A stretch of 64,000 nt of DNA, taken from contig JAPLKC010000089.1 in the NCBI GenBank assembly GCA_026388255.1, positions 124,001 to 188,000 of the forward strand, written 5' to 3'. The translations under genes were made by a program, and so were the position numbers. Below, one piece after another: positions 27,198 to 36,230 of this stretch (position 1 is its first letter; every line of letters begins with the position of its first letter). Source of the stretch: Pseudomonadota bacterium (GTDB taxonomy: Bacteria; Desulfobacterota; Syntrophorhabdia; Syntrophorhabdales; Syntrophorhabdaceae). The notes under the pieces were generated by a model, which worked only from the letters and a program-made list of their open reading frames with translations, made no database searches and was not told the DNA's origin.

Positions 27198-29375
27198 TTA
27201 TGATATATCCAGTCTTAAATTTGCAACATTTGGGTTATAGTAGTCATCAAAATAAAACATCTCCCTTACCTCTTCCGAGCATATGCAGCTTTTGCTCGTA
27301 AAAAGGCCATATAACATATCAACAATTTCATTATTGAAAACCCGGCGCAAAAGCCGGTCATCAAAAACCATCATGTCATTAATAAATTGTTCTATCCCGG
27401 AGTGGCATTCGTCAATTTTTCTGAAATCTCTCTTTAATTCTCTTTTTTCAAAAACAGGCAGGCCATTCTTTTCGAATTTAACCAATTGCTCATCAGGAGA
27501 AGAAAACACGATCTCACCAAACAAGAATTTCATGGCCAAATTGGTTCTGCTTGTATGAGGTGACACATATTCATCATAAAGCGAGTAGCATTTATCAAGG
27601 GGACTGCAAACATCAAGCATATCAAGTTCTTTTGCAAAATAGAAACCGGTCAGCTCCTTCTCCATGATATTTGCTATGAAGCTTTGCGTAATTCCCCGTC
27701 CGACAAAGTTGACACATCCTATCATATCACCATGCATCAATCCCAAGGAATGTATATATTCAATGTAACTCTGACATTCCGCCTCTGAGTTTTTCAATAT
27801 CTTTTCTTTATAGAGACTTATCGTATGGGCAATAAGGTCTTCGTTATTAATTTCATAACATTGTTTTTCCGCAAGGGGATCCCCTGAATCAGGGAAGACG
27901 CATAGCGCTGTTGATAACAGTTGCTGATATCTGATTTTTTTTGTTTTGCAGAGGTTGTTGATAATGAACTCAATATCACCCTCGTTTTTGATTGCCGCTA
28001 CGCTTGCAGCCCTTCTTGACGTTAAGAAATAAACAGCTTCTGCTGATTCAATGCTAAAATAGTCAACCATTTTTTTGTATAATTTATTCAGTATGTATCC
28101 GTCTCTTGCAAAAAAAAGCAACTTGTCAATTTTGCATTGCCTGGACTTATTAATTAACCACAACAAATAACTCAGAACCAGCGGTCCGAACGACAGATAC
28201 CCCAGACTGAACGGATTATCGATAGGCAGACAACCTCTGTTCTTGTTGAGTATAAAAGGATCGTTAAGAAATTTCGCTGCCAGTTGCCCCAGCAACACAC
28301 TGTCGTCAATAGTCCTTGCAGATTTGCATAAACAACTAAGGGCTGGGTTTGAAACCAAACCATAAGCGCTTTCAATCTTAAAAGTGTTAACATGGCACCT
28401 TTGCGCCATTTCGATATCGGTCAATTGATTGTCTCCGATGTGCAAAATCCGGCGGCCTTTATACGATTGACTTACCTGCTGCCACATGTCACCAAGGTAT
28501 TTCAGCTTCCTCTCCTCGCAGGATATCAGGAGTTGGTCAAAATCTTTTATCCCGCACTTTTCCAGCAGCAGGACAACATGTTTTCTCGTTAGAAAAGAAT
28601 CTGTCGTGATCAGGACAATCTTATGTTGTATCTTTGCATACTCATAACACTGAACCATTGCTGCTCGTAGCGTGCAGTATTTTAATTCCGTTTCAATTTC
28701 AATCTGTTTTATTTTCTGTATGAGTTTGTTGTCGCAGTGCAGCAACTCCCGTAGTGTGTTATAAATATCATGAATCGTACAATATTTGTCGTTATGTCTA
28801 TAGCAATGATGTTCCGCCTCGATCCGCTTGCCTTTAAAATCAATACAAAGATGATGCTTTTCCCTCAATTCCCTTTCTACTAGATCAAATATATCCGTGG
28901 GTAGTAGGACTTTCCTCATGATTAATGTGTCAAAAAGATCGAAAGAAATAATCTCGTTTTCATCAATTTCTTTTTTCAGGTCTTCAATGGTGGTTCCACA
29001 AGGTTGCGTATTTTTGACGGATTCGTTAATCTCCGAAGGTATGGTACCATTGATATAAGAGATATCAATGCCATGCTCTGTTTTTAAGAATTTGACCCTC
29101 CGATAGATGAGCGGTGCAACGGACATGTTGGCTACAATGATAATGCATTTTGCCTTTTCAATTACTTCCTCATAAGACAACATCGGTTGATCATAAACGT
29201 TTTCCTTCGCGGAATCTTTATCCATCAGGCCAACAACTTTAAATCCTTTGATATTTTCGAGCAGAAGTTTGGTTTTTTCGCCGATGCCATACAAGGCTAT
29301 CGGCGTTTCTCCGTCCTGGAATATTTTGAAATTTATATTGAAGGCGTCTAAAAAAAACCTGTCGCTACTGTTCAT
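27198..29375 (-). CDS. COG5610-like HAD protein with an N-terminal Rossmann-like module
   Basis: Of 725 residues, 25-110 form a Rossmann-like module (IALYGIGEK at 26-34, then VVGLMDKDS at 47-55 and a hydrophobic strand CIIIVANMS). Residues 140-340 are a HAD domain: SFDLFDTL (144-151), LITTDS (255-260) and HIGDNQLTD (312-320), with the catalytic Asp146 retained. The C-terminal 380 residues have no family I recognise; they contain FFARDGYIL and a later PHTSRTNLAMKFLF segment found in predicted HAD-type hydrolases near polysaccharide genes. The protein may dephosphorylate a sugar intermediate. It lies in the island operon between a radical SAM gene and the giant glycosyltransferase. Confidence 0.7.
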   Translation of the reverse strand: MNSSDRFFLDAFNINFKIFQDGETPIALYGIGEKTKLLLENIKGFKVVGLMDKDSAKENVYDQPMLSYEEVIEKAKCIIIVANMSVAPLIYRRVKFLKTEHGIDISYINGTIPSEINESVKNTQPCGTTIEDLKKEIDENEIISFDLFDTLIMRKVLLPTDIFDLVERELREKHHLCIDFKGKRIEAEHHCYRHNDKYCTIHDIYNTLRELLHCDNKLIQKIKQIEIETELKYCTLRAAMVQCYEYAKIQHKIVLITTDSFLTRKHVVLLLEKCGIKDFDQLLISCEERKLKYLGDMWQQVSQSYKGRRILHIGDNQLTDIEMAQRCHVNTFKIESAYGLVSNPALSCLCKSARTIDDSVLLGQLAAKFLNDPFILNKNRGCLPIDNPFSLGYLSFGPLVLSYLLWLINKSRQCKIDKLLFFARDGYILNKLYKKMVDYFSIESAEAVYFLTSRRAASVAAIKNEGDIEFIINNLCKTKKIRYQQLLSTALCVFPDSGDPLAEKQCYEINNEDLIAHTISLYKEKILKNSEAECQSYIEYIHSLGLMHGDMIGCVNFVGRGITQSFIANIMEKELTGFYFAKELDMLDVCSPLDKCYSLYDEYVSPHTSRTNLAMKFLFGEIVFSSPDEQLVKFEKNGLPVFEKRELKRDFRKIDECHSGIEQFINDMMVFDDRLLRRVFNNEIVDMLYGLFTSKSCICSEEVREMFYFDDYYNPNVANLRLDIS

Positions 29376-29391
29376 TTATCGCCAAATCAGT

Positions 29392-30420
29392 TTATTCATA
29401 TATTTCCTTCAATCTTTCTACATCGCGATCCAATACGTCTTCGGGGAAAGGTCTGCATTGAACTATAGTACATTTTTCGCAAACACCCCCAAAGGCGACG
29501 CTTCCATCAAGCATTTTACGCTGGCATTGTCGGAGGACTTTGCTCTGCCATATATCGGTCAGGGGTTGTGTGTTGCAATCGCCAATGCCCATCATTGATT
29601 CGTTGGAACAAGGGACGACTCTTCCATCCGGGCAGATGGTTATTAAATGAAAAGGTTGAGGGCATATTCGAATCGGAGGCAGCTTCACGCCCAGCGCATT
29701 GTAATCCGGTGTTCCATCTTTAAGCCAGACGCTGTAATCGATTCCCTGAACATTCGGGACAACGGATTCTATCGCGTATAAGTCACAATAATCCCCAAAC
29801 AACTGAACAAACTTTCTTTCATCATCTTTGTCATCCAGAACGCAATTCATGGTTTTTATGTACACTCTTGTTTTTCCGCCCAAACGGATATTTTCTTCAT
29901 AAAAGAAGCGTGCATTGCTTACAATTTGATCGAAATCAACATTCGCGTCACACATTTCCCTGTATTTCCCTGATGAAAGACCATAAACAGATATCCTGAT
30001 TTGCGAAAGCCCGGCATTTATCAGTGATGTTGATATTTCCGGGGTTAAAAGTATTGCGTTAGTGATGAGTTCAATTTTCTCTGCAATTTGATTTTCTGAG
30101 GCATACCTGACCATTTTCACGATATTTTTATCTAATAATGATTCTCCGGCGCCGCAGAAACGTAACAGCTTTATTTTGTTCCTGAAGCCCTTCATATCAT
30201 CTATGATCTTCCTGAAAAGATCCAGGTCCATAATTTTCTTTGTTGAAAGTTTAGGCCTTTTTTCCTTCGGCAGACCATAATGACAGAATTTGCATGACAG
30301 ATTGCAGGCATACATATCAAATATTTGAACGATTAAGGGGTGATCAAGGGGAATGGCGTCTGCCAGTTTTATTCTTGCGCCTGTGGGTGCAGACACTCCA
30401 GTAATATTTTTTATTGTCAT
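29392..30420 (-). CDS. Radical SAM protein with a SPASM-type C-terminal cluster region
   Basis: Start moved to the ATG at 30420, nine bases after GGAGG. In this 342-residue numbering the SAM-cleaving 4Fe-4S motif is C39-X3-C43-X2-C46 (CNLSCKFC), followed by FCGAGESLL in the position of the GGEP strand. The C-terminus has CPQPFHLITICPDGRVVPC and CEKCTIVQC, as in SPASM proteins that bind auxiliary clusters. It lacks the Rossmann module of its neighbours. The substrate is unknown; related proteins modify peptides or sugars. Its upstream neighbour is the B12-binding radical SAM protein. Confidence 0.8.
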   Translation of the reverse strand: MTIKNITGVSAPTGARIKLADAIPLDHPLIVQIFDMYACNLSCKFCHYGLPKEKRPKLSTKKIMDLDLFRKIIDDMKGFRNKIKLLRFCGAGESLLDKNIVKMVRYASENQIAEKIELITNAILLTPEISTSLINAGLSQIRISVYGLSSGKYREMCDANVDFDQIVSNARFFYEENIRLGGKTRVYIKTMNCVLDDKDDERKFVQLFGDYCDLYAIESVVPNVQGIDYSVWLKDGTPDYNALGVKLPPIRICPQPFHLITICPDGRVVPCSNESMMGIGDCNTQPLTDIWQSKVLRQCQRKMLDGSVAFGGVCEKCTIVQCRPFPEDVLDRDVERLKEIYE

Positions 30421-30488
30421 AAATGATACCTCCATATGAATTTTTTGGCCGTTCACCCCTGAGGATGTCGGGTGACAGCAACCATACG

Positions 30489-32330
30489 CTATGCTTCTTG
30501 GCGGTGCTCATTAGGCGCTTCCGGCAATACCAGACGGTCAATCAGGTTAGCCATGTTGAAGACCCTTTTAACTCCTGGGTGTTCAACCGCCACGGTCGCC
30601 TTAATATTGGTATAGTAATCCGAGGGAAGCGCCACCACGGCCTGTATGCCCTGTGCATTGATGACAGCGGGTGAGAAAATTTTCTTTCCCAGGATGGTCG
30701 CATGCTGAGCACTTTCACTGATATCAATCAGGTAAATATTCTCATTGGCCAAAACAGTGAACTTTTTGATAACATTCACTGCGTAAGCTGCCATGCCCCA
30801 TAAGGCAACTTTGGAGTATTGCGCCAGGATAGCCGCTACATTCTTTTCGATCATCTTCAGAATGTTTGAATCAAATGGGATGTGTAGTCTTTGGTGGCAT
30901 TTTCTGCAATTAACCCGGTTCGTAGTGAACAGCTTTACGTTTTGCCAATCATTCTTCTCTCCGCACAGCTCGCATTCACCGGTCATGTCGACTCGCCCGG
31001 CAGAGGCATATACACGGTAGATGTGATAATTGACCGGTCGTAGCTCATCCATCTGCGCATCATATATCTCCCGCATCAAGTTCCCGAATTCCTGATCAGC
31101 CATCTTTGACAAGTTGATCTGTGGGCAACCGTCGCGGAGAAATTTGACTTTATCTTTTATGATTCCTCGCTCACACGCCTGTTTGTAGATAAAGGTCCCC
31201 GGGTAAGAGATAATCGGTGCAAGCTTCAGTGAATATTCTTTGTGAGCTTGCCACCAGTTCAGGCTGTTTCTTGCTGTCTCCACAGTCTCTTCTGGGTCTC
31301 CGAAGATCAGATTGCCTTGCGAAATCATACCAAAATCGTACACCATCTTAAGGGCTTTCTCGGTTTGTTCAATGGTGATGTGCTTTCGCATACTCTTCAA
31401 GACACGGTTGTCGGCACTTTCAATTCCAAATCCCATCTGGATGCACCCGCTCTCCTTGATCACGGGAAGCATCTCCGGTATGACGTCATCCACCCGGAAG
31501 GCTGCGGACCATTTCAGATTATAGGGTTTGATCCGCGTGCAAAAGTCCTTTAGTCTTTCGAAGTTTTTTGAAAAAAGTTCGTCAAACAGGAACAAGCATT
31601 CGACTGAATACTGTGAAACCAAGTAATCCATCTCCTCGAAAAAACTATCCAACGATCGTTTTCGATACCTGTGTCCAGAGGTGTGGAAGCAAAAAGTGCA
31701 ATTGAAAGGACAGGAACGGCTGGAGATCATGGAGACCGTATTTTTGTGGTGCATTCCATTAATGCTTGAACCAGCAGCAATGTTCTTCCGGATTTCGAAG
31801 CCTTCGTAGTCGGGCCAAGGAAGACCATTAAGATTATCAATTTCCTTGCGTGGATTCGTCACAACATAATGTTCGCCATGCCTGAAGACCAAACCATTAA
31901 TGCGCTGCAAATCGGATCCGTTTTGCAGCGCATGGGCCAATTCACAACTGGTGATTTCTCCTTCGCCGACAACTCCGATGTCGGCAAGCTGCAAAGCTTC
32001 CATCGCCACCGCCGGTTCGGCAGTGATAATGCCTCCCCCGACCACCGTCAGAGTTTCTGCTTGTTTGGCTGCGCGAAGAATATCGTAAAGGACGCGGTAT
32101 TGAACGGAAAGACCGCCTGTCATCACCACATCAATGCGGTTTTCTCTCACTTGATTGAGCACGATTTCAGCAACCTCTCCCTTCACATAGTTCAGGTTGA
32201 GGGTGTGAACCGAGAAGCCCTGCTTTTTAAGGGCGCTGGAGACGTAAGCAATGCCTAGCGGGAAAAGAGCTGTGTCATGCTCGTCCTCGATCATTCGCGG
32301 GGCTACAAGTAGAAAGTTTTTAACCTGCAT
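30489..32330 (-). CDS. B12-binding radical SAM protein with zinc ribbon and C-terminal Rossmann-like module
   Basis: A 613-residue protein in four parts. Residues 1-140 are a cobalamin-binding-like domain (PLGIAYVSSALKKQGF, VVGGGIITAEP). Residues 195-430 are the radical SAM domain with C207-X3-C211-X2-C214 (CPFNCTFC). A four-cysteine ribbon (CELCG and CRKC) lies near 455-485. Residues 506-600 carry the island's Rossmann-like module (VALWGMAAYA, then YLIDISE). B12-radical SAM enzymes often methylate unactivated carbons or rearrange sugars or phosphonates. The presence of the module used by the other tailoring enzymes suggests action on the same sugar or carrier. Confidence 0.8.
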   Translation of the reverse strand: MQVKNFLLVAPRMIEDEHDTALFPLGIAYVSSALKKQGFSVHTLNLNYVKGEVAEIVLNQVRENRIDVVMTGGLSVQYRVLYDILRAAKQAETLTVVGGGIITAEPAVAMEALQLADIGVVGEGEITSCELAHALQNGSDLQRINGLVFRHGEHYVVTNPRKEIDNLNGLPWPDYEGFEIRKNIAAGSSINGMHHKNTVSMISSRSCPFNCTFCFHTSGHRYRKRSLDSFFEEMDYLVSQYSVECLFLFDELFSKNFERLKDFCTRIKPYNLKWSAAFRVDDVIPEMLPVIKESGCIQMGFGIESADNRVLKSMRKHITIEQTEKALKMVYDFGMISQGNLIFGDPEETVETARNSLNWWQAHKEYSLKLAPIISYPGTFIYKQACERGIIKDKVKFLRDGCPQINLSKMADQEFGNLMREIYDAQMDELRPVNYHIYRVYASAGRVDMTGECELCGEKNDWQNVKLFTTNRVNCRKCHQRLHIPFDSNILKMIEKNVAAILAQYSKVALWGMAAYAVNVIKKFTVLANENIYLIDISESAQHATILGKKIFSPAVINAQGIQAVVALPSDYYTNIKATVAVEHPGVKRVFNMANLIDRLVLPEAPNEHRQEA

Positions 32331-32408
32331 TGATAAGAAGTCCTTTATTGTTGTATTTTATCAAATTTCCATGTCAAGGCATATTTATTCATTCACGATA
32401 CGTGGCAT

Positions 32409-33734
32409 TCAACCGTTATTTTTATGTAACTGCATTCCCGCAGGCACAGACGGTGCGTCAAACGGCATTAAACAATAACGGCAGGCATCAATATAACCGA
32501 CATTCTCAAAAGCTTCGATAGCATCTGCCAGGCCCCGTTCATTGTGTGCATTAATATCAACACATTCGACCGCATGTTTCTCCAATACTCCTAACTCGAC
32601 ACCTGCATACTGGTGTGGGCACCGATATAAAATACTCTGATATAAACGATTGCAATTACGGAGTGTGCAGGCGTCAAAAACGGCCTTGAGCCTGCTTTCT
32701 TCTGTGTTGTGCAAATCAAAAGGCGTAAAATCCTGCCATTCAAAATTCTGAGTAAAGATATAAGGGACATTCTGCTCTTTGAGTATTTTCCTTGTTGCAT
32801 ATATGTTATCAAGTAACTTTCCTGTCGCCTGTTTTTCATAATTTGATACTTGCAGCATGAATCTCGGGTTCTTTAAGATTTGACACAATTCGACGCTTGG
32901 GACGATGGTTCCGTTTGTAAAAGATTTAATATAACCTATATTTTCAATCTCTAAAAGTTCTTCCACTAATTTTTTATAATCAGGGTGCATAAAGGGCTCT
33001 CCTCCAATCAACTCAACAAAAGTCAGAAATTGGCTGGATGCCGCTACCTTCTGAACATCTTCAATAATCACATCCTTGGGGATAAATTTGTGCTCTTTTT
33101 GAAAAGGGACAGCTTCGCAACAATGGATACATTTCAGGGTACAGGCCTGCCCGACAATATAGCCAAACCATGTAAAAGATTTGCTTCTCCAATCATCTTC
33201 AAGCGTGGTTGCGCAAGCTACTTTTTTTAAATAAGTCATACAAAGCAAGCAACCATGACGTTCAAAACCGCAATTTTCACATTCTACAAGATCAAGGGAA
33301 GTTCCATTAACTATTCTTTTGGAACATATGGGATATCTCAGCAATCGGTTTGTTTCAAATCCATTAAGGATCGTAATTTGATTGTTGTATTGCCTTACAA
33401 TATCAGACAGTTGCTGTGTCATAGAGTCTAAATTTGCTGATACGAGAACAACCGTATCATTGGATAACTCACATAATCGCTGCGGTTCAAAAACAGGAAT
33501 ATTGTTTATTTGTTTGATTTTATCCGCCGCCCTGTCAATGTAAAAGTTTATTGCAATCCCTTGTTCTAACAATGTTTTTTCGAGCAACTGCCCAAGATAG
33601 CCGGCTGGATATATAACTATTTTATTCTTTCTTAATTGTTGCAGCAGTTCGTCTATCATTGGCTTGATCTTATCCAAATTTGGGTTTGTAGATGATATTT
33701 CCAGTAATGCATCTTTAATTATTTTTTTAATCAT
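32409..33734 (-). CDS. Radical SAM protein with N-terminal Rossmann-like module
   Basis: The 441-residue protein starts with a helical segment, then the Rossmann-like module (IVIYPAGYLGQ at 39-49, NFYIDRAADK at 63-72). A run of cysteines (CENCGFERHGCLLC, residues 152-165) precedes the radical SAM motif C198-X3-C202-X2-C205 (CTLKCIHC), so extra metal sites are possible. ELIGGEPFMHP is the GGEP strand. Near the C-terminus CRYCLMPF provides further cysteines. It differs from the three tandem paralogues at 36-40 kb in sequence but has the same overall domain order. The substrate is unknown. Confidence 0.78.
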   Translation of the reverse strand: MIKKIIKDALLEISSTNPNLDKIKPMIDELLQQLRKNKIVIYPAGYLGQLLEKTLLEQGIAINFYIDRAADKIKQINNIPVFEPQRLCELSNDTVVLVSANLDSMTQQLSDIVRQYNNQITILNGFETNRLLRYPICSKRIVNGTSLDLVECENCGFERHGCLLCMTYLKKVACATTLEDDWRSKSFTWFGYIVGQACTLKCIHCCEAVPFQKEHKFIPKDVIIEDVQKVAASSQFLTFVELIGGEPFMHPDYKKLVEELLEIENIGYIKSFTNGTIVPSVELCQILKNPRFMLQVSNYEKQATGKLLDNIYATRKILKEQNVPYIFTQNFEWQDFTPFDLHNTEESRLKAVFDACTLRNCNRLYQSILYRCPHQYAGVELGVLEKHAVECVDINAHNERGLADAIEAFENVGYIDACRYCLMPFDAPSVPAGMQLHKNNG

Positions 33735-33753
33735 TTGATATCCCCTTTCACTT

Positions 33754-34905
33754 CTAAATAATCTGCACTGTTCCTCTGAAGTTGGTGCTATGTAATTGAG
33801 TGCGCATTTCCGGCAAGAATTTGGATTTCGGGATGAGCAGATTGAAGTCGTTAGGCAAGGTACTCAATTTATCAGAGGGTTCTATGGTGATTCCGTCGAT
33901 ACTACGCCCAATCTTTGCAGGGGAATTGTCGAACAGACGAGATACCCGGCCTGCAAGTTTGGGGCAACTTCCGAGTAACAACATGGCATATTGTGACACG
34001 CCCCATAATGCCAGGGAATGACCATCTTGAGGTATGTCTTCCCCGGTCAGGGGTGGAAGTGGAGACATGAAATAAGAGTTTGACGTTCTAATGGCATCAG
34101 GTTTCTTCAGTAACCCTGATAGTCTCCCCACAAGCACACGACACCTTATGTCATGAAGATATTTTGAAAAGGGTATTCCGTCTTCTTGTAGTATTTCAAT
34201 GCCGGAGCGTCTGGCGAGCTCTGCGAGATGAAGTTGGCGAAAATGCGAGAGATGTTCGAAATGCATTTCTTCCCAACAGACAGCTTCCGGTGAGAGATAT
34301 GAATCAGCGTCAGGGACTTCAATATAGACTAATGCATCCTTGGCATATTGTGCGAACAGACGGATCAGATGCATAGGGTTTATTAGATGTTCCACGACAT
34401 GTGAAAATACAATGGCATGAATTCTCTGGAGTGGTTTTTGGGCGATGAATACATCCATGGATTCATACACCGGAAATCCTGATTTCCGGGCAACCTCGCA
34501 ACTTTTTACCGAGGGTTCTATTCCAACAGCCTTTAATTCGCGGTAGCGACAGCGTGCAATAAATCCGCCCTGTCCACATCCATAATCAAGGATCAAATCA
34601 TCGGTATCCGGCTTCAGTGCATCAATAATTCTATCGTAGCGTTCGTTGTTATCGTCAGAGATGCCTCCGCCTCCTCCGATATTGGAGGCAGCATAATGTT
34701 CATTCCGGAGGTAGTAATCCTGTAACTGTTTTTCCGTAAAAGCGATGTCGTCATACAGTATTCCGCATTCGTCACAACATATCAGCGTCTTTGTGCCGGG
34801 AATATTCAGATCGTCGAACAGGGCATAGCTAAGTCTGGCCAGTATATTGCCTGATTTGTTGTTACAGATTGGGCAGGCTCTCAGAGGCGTATAGTTATGT
34901 TTCAT
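33754..34905 (-). CDS. TcaB9/TylCIII-like sugar C-methyltransferase
   Basis: A 383-residue three-part protein. The N-terminus has two CxxC pairs (C11-C14, C44-C47) that should bind zinc; the middle is a class I SAM-binding fold (ILDYGCGQGGF, 105-115; FSHVVEHL); the C-terminus, residues 295-383, is the Rossmann-like module (LALWGVSQYA, RLFDNSPAKIG). This is the architecture of enzymes that add a methyl group to a keto-sugar carbon of an NDP-hexose. Here the donor sugar would be the CDP-4-keto-6-deoxyhexose made upstream in the same operon; that link is inference. It ends 19 bases before the next gene. Confidence 0.75.
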   Translation of the reverse strand: MKHNYTPLRACPICNNKSGNILARLSYALFDDLNIPGTKTLICCDECGILYDDIAFTEKQLQDYYLRNEHYAASNIGGGGGISDDNNERYDRIIDALKPDTDDLILDYGCGQGGFIARCRYRELKAVGIEPSVKSCEVARKSGFPVYESMDVFIAQKPLQRIHAIVFSHVVEHLINPMHLIRLFAQYAKDALVYIEVPDADSYLSPEAVCWEEMHFEHLSHFRQLHLAELARRSGIEILQEDGIPFSKYLHDIRCRVLVGRLSGLLKKPDAIRTSNSYFMSPLPPLTGEDIPQDGHSLALWGVSQYAMLLLGSCPKLAGRVSRLFDNSPAKIGRSIDGITIEPSDKLSTLPNDFNLLIPKSKFLPEMRTQLHSTNFRGTVQII

Positions 34906-34909
34906 AAAA

Positions 34910-36229
34910 TCAATTCCTGTCCATCATGACGGTGTTGCATAAAGCATCGAGCTGGGGATCGTCTCCCAGCATGCTGAGATAATGAAAGGGTGTTCCTCGC
35001 GTCTTTGATGCGAAGTCATCGAGAAACATATTAGAACCGTCATGGTGTATTGCTTTTTCAAAAATCTGTCTTTCTTCAGATTCTCCCAGCGATGCAAGAA
35101 ACAGGTGTAAAGGGCTACCGTATTTCACACCGTCTATGGGTTGCGGTTGTAGCTGCCGCGGCTGTTTGGGAAGGTTGAGTATTTCATCAAACAGGACGTG
35201 AAAGGCTCTAACGCTGTGCTCAATGCCGCACTTTTCCACTACAAAGCGGTGACCGGCGACAGCAAGTTCATTACGTTCAGCGGGATTCTCCATCAGCATG
35301 TGAAGCGCTTCCGAGAAATCAGCGGCGCTCTTTGCAACAAGTCCTGTCTCACCATGACTGATGATTGCTTCCTCGGGAGGATTGGACAAGACCACAGGGA
35401 CTGCTCCATAGGCCATTGCTTCAATCAACACCTGTTCTCCCGTACCATAGTGCCTCGGTGACAGCGGGTAGGCAAAAGCATGAAGTTGTCTGTAAATTAC
35501 CTTCGGATTGGTCACGGGTCCGAGAATATGGAAGCGGGAGGTGAGGTTCATAGCTACCGCTTTCTTGCGAAGTTCCTCGTGCCCGGGACCGCCTGCCACA
35601 ATGCAGGGAGTAGGAATGTTGGCGTTGGCGCACATACTAAGGAAGTCGTGATGCATTTTGACAGATTCTACCGTGCCGACATAGCCTGCCTGAAATGGAT
35701 TTACTTTTTCACAGACATTTTCAGTGTCCTCGGGTATTCCGGAACAACTGCGGATGACACGAAGCTTTGCTTTGGTTTGTTCTGGCAACATTTGAACAGC
35801 AGGCACTGTGAAGGATGTTTTGGATGTAAAGACAAATCTGTCCGGCATGTTGAATAGGGCGGGGAAAAAGGCCTGCGGCGGAAAGAAACCATTTACATGT
35901 GACCACATGATGAGCCTTGCAGGCGGAAGTCCTTGAAACAAAAGCTGCATCATCAGAGGATGATTCCACCAGTGTGCCAGAACAATGTCGGCCACATTCA
36001 GAAGGGTCAGAAACTCTGCATGTTTTTTGGTTGTTATCTCGTCGATCCAGGGAATATGATTTCTCTCGAAGTGCATTTTTGTGACTTCGTTCAGATATTC
36101 CAGGGAGGCTACCGTATGTTTGTACGGGCATTCCGGAATGGATTCTGCCGCAAGAATGGCCCGTAACACCGTGCCGACACCGCCGCCTGCATGAGGGATG
36201 ATATGGAGAATGTTGTATCTAAGTCTCAT
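34910..36229 (-). CDS. GT4 family glycosyltransferase
   Basis: Start set to the ATG at 36229 (MRLRYNILHIIPHAGGG), one base after the upstream stop and with GAGGA upstream; a longer overlapping frame starts at 36289. The 439-residue protein has the GT-B fold signs of family 4: the N-terminal GGGVGTVLRAIL loop, the central GYVGTVESVKMH, and the C-terminal YGTGEQVLIEAMAYGAVPVV donor-binding stretch with paired glutamates. The last 60 residues form an extra region. It would retain the anomeric configuration of an NDP-sugar. It is flanked by modifying enzymes, so it probably adds one residue of the island glycan. Confidence 0.85.
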   Translation of the reverse strand: MRLRYNILHIIPHAGGGVGTVLRAILAAESIPECPYKHTVASLEYLNEVTKMHFERNHIPWIDEITTKKHAEFLTLLNVADIVLAHWWNHPLMMQLLFQGLPPARLIMWSHVNGFFPPQAFFPALFNMPDRFVFTSKTSFTVPAVQMLPEQTKAKLRVIRSCSGIPEDTENVCEKVNPFQAGYVGTVESVKMHHDFLSMCANANIPTPCIVAGGPGHEELRKKAVAMNLTSRFHILGPVTNPKVIYRQLHAFAYPLSPRHYGTGEQVLIEAMAYGAVPVVLSNPPEEAIISHGETGLVAKSAADFSEALHMLMENPAERNELAVAGHRFVVEKCGIEHSVRAFHVLFDEILNLPKQPRQLQPQPIDGVKYGSPLHLFLASLGESEERQIFEKAIHHDGSNMFLDDFASKTRGTPFHYLSMLGDDPQLDALCNTVMMDRN

Positions 36230-36230
36230 C

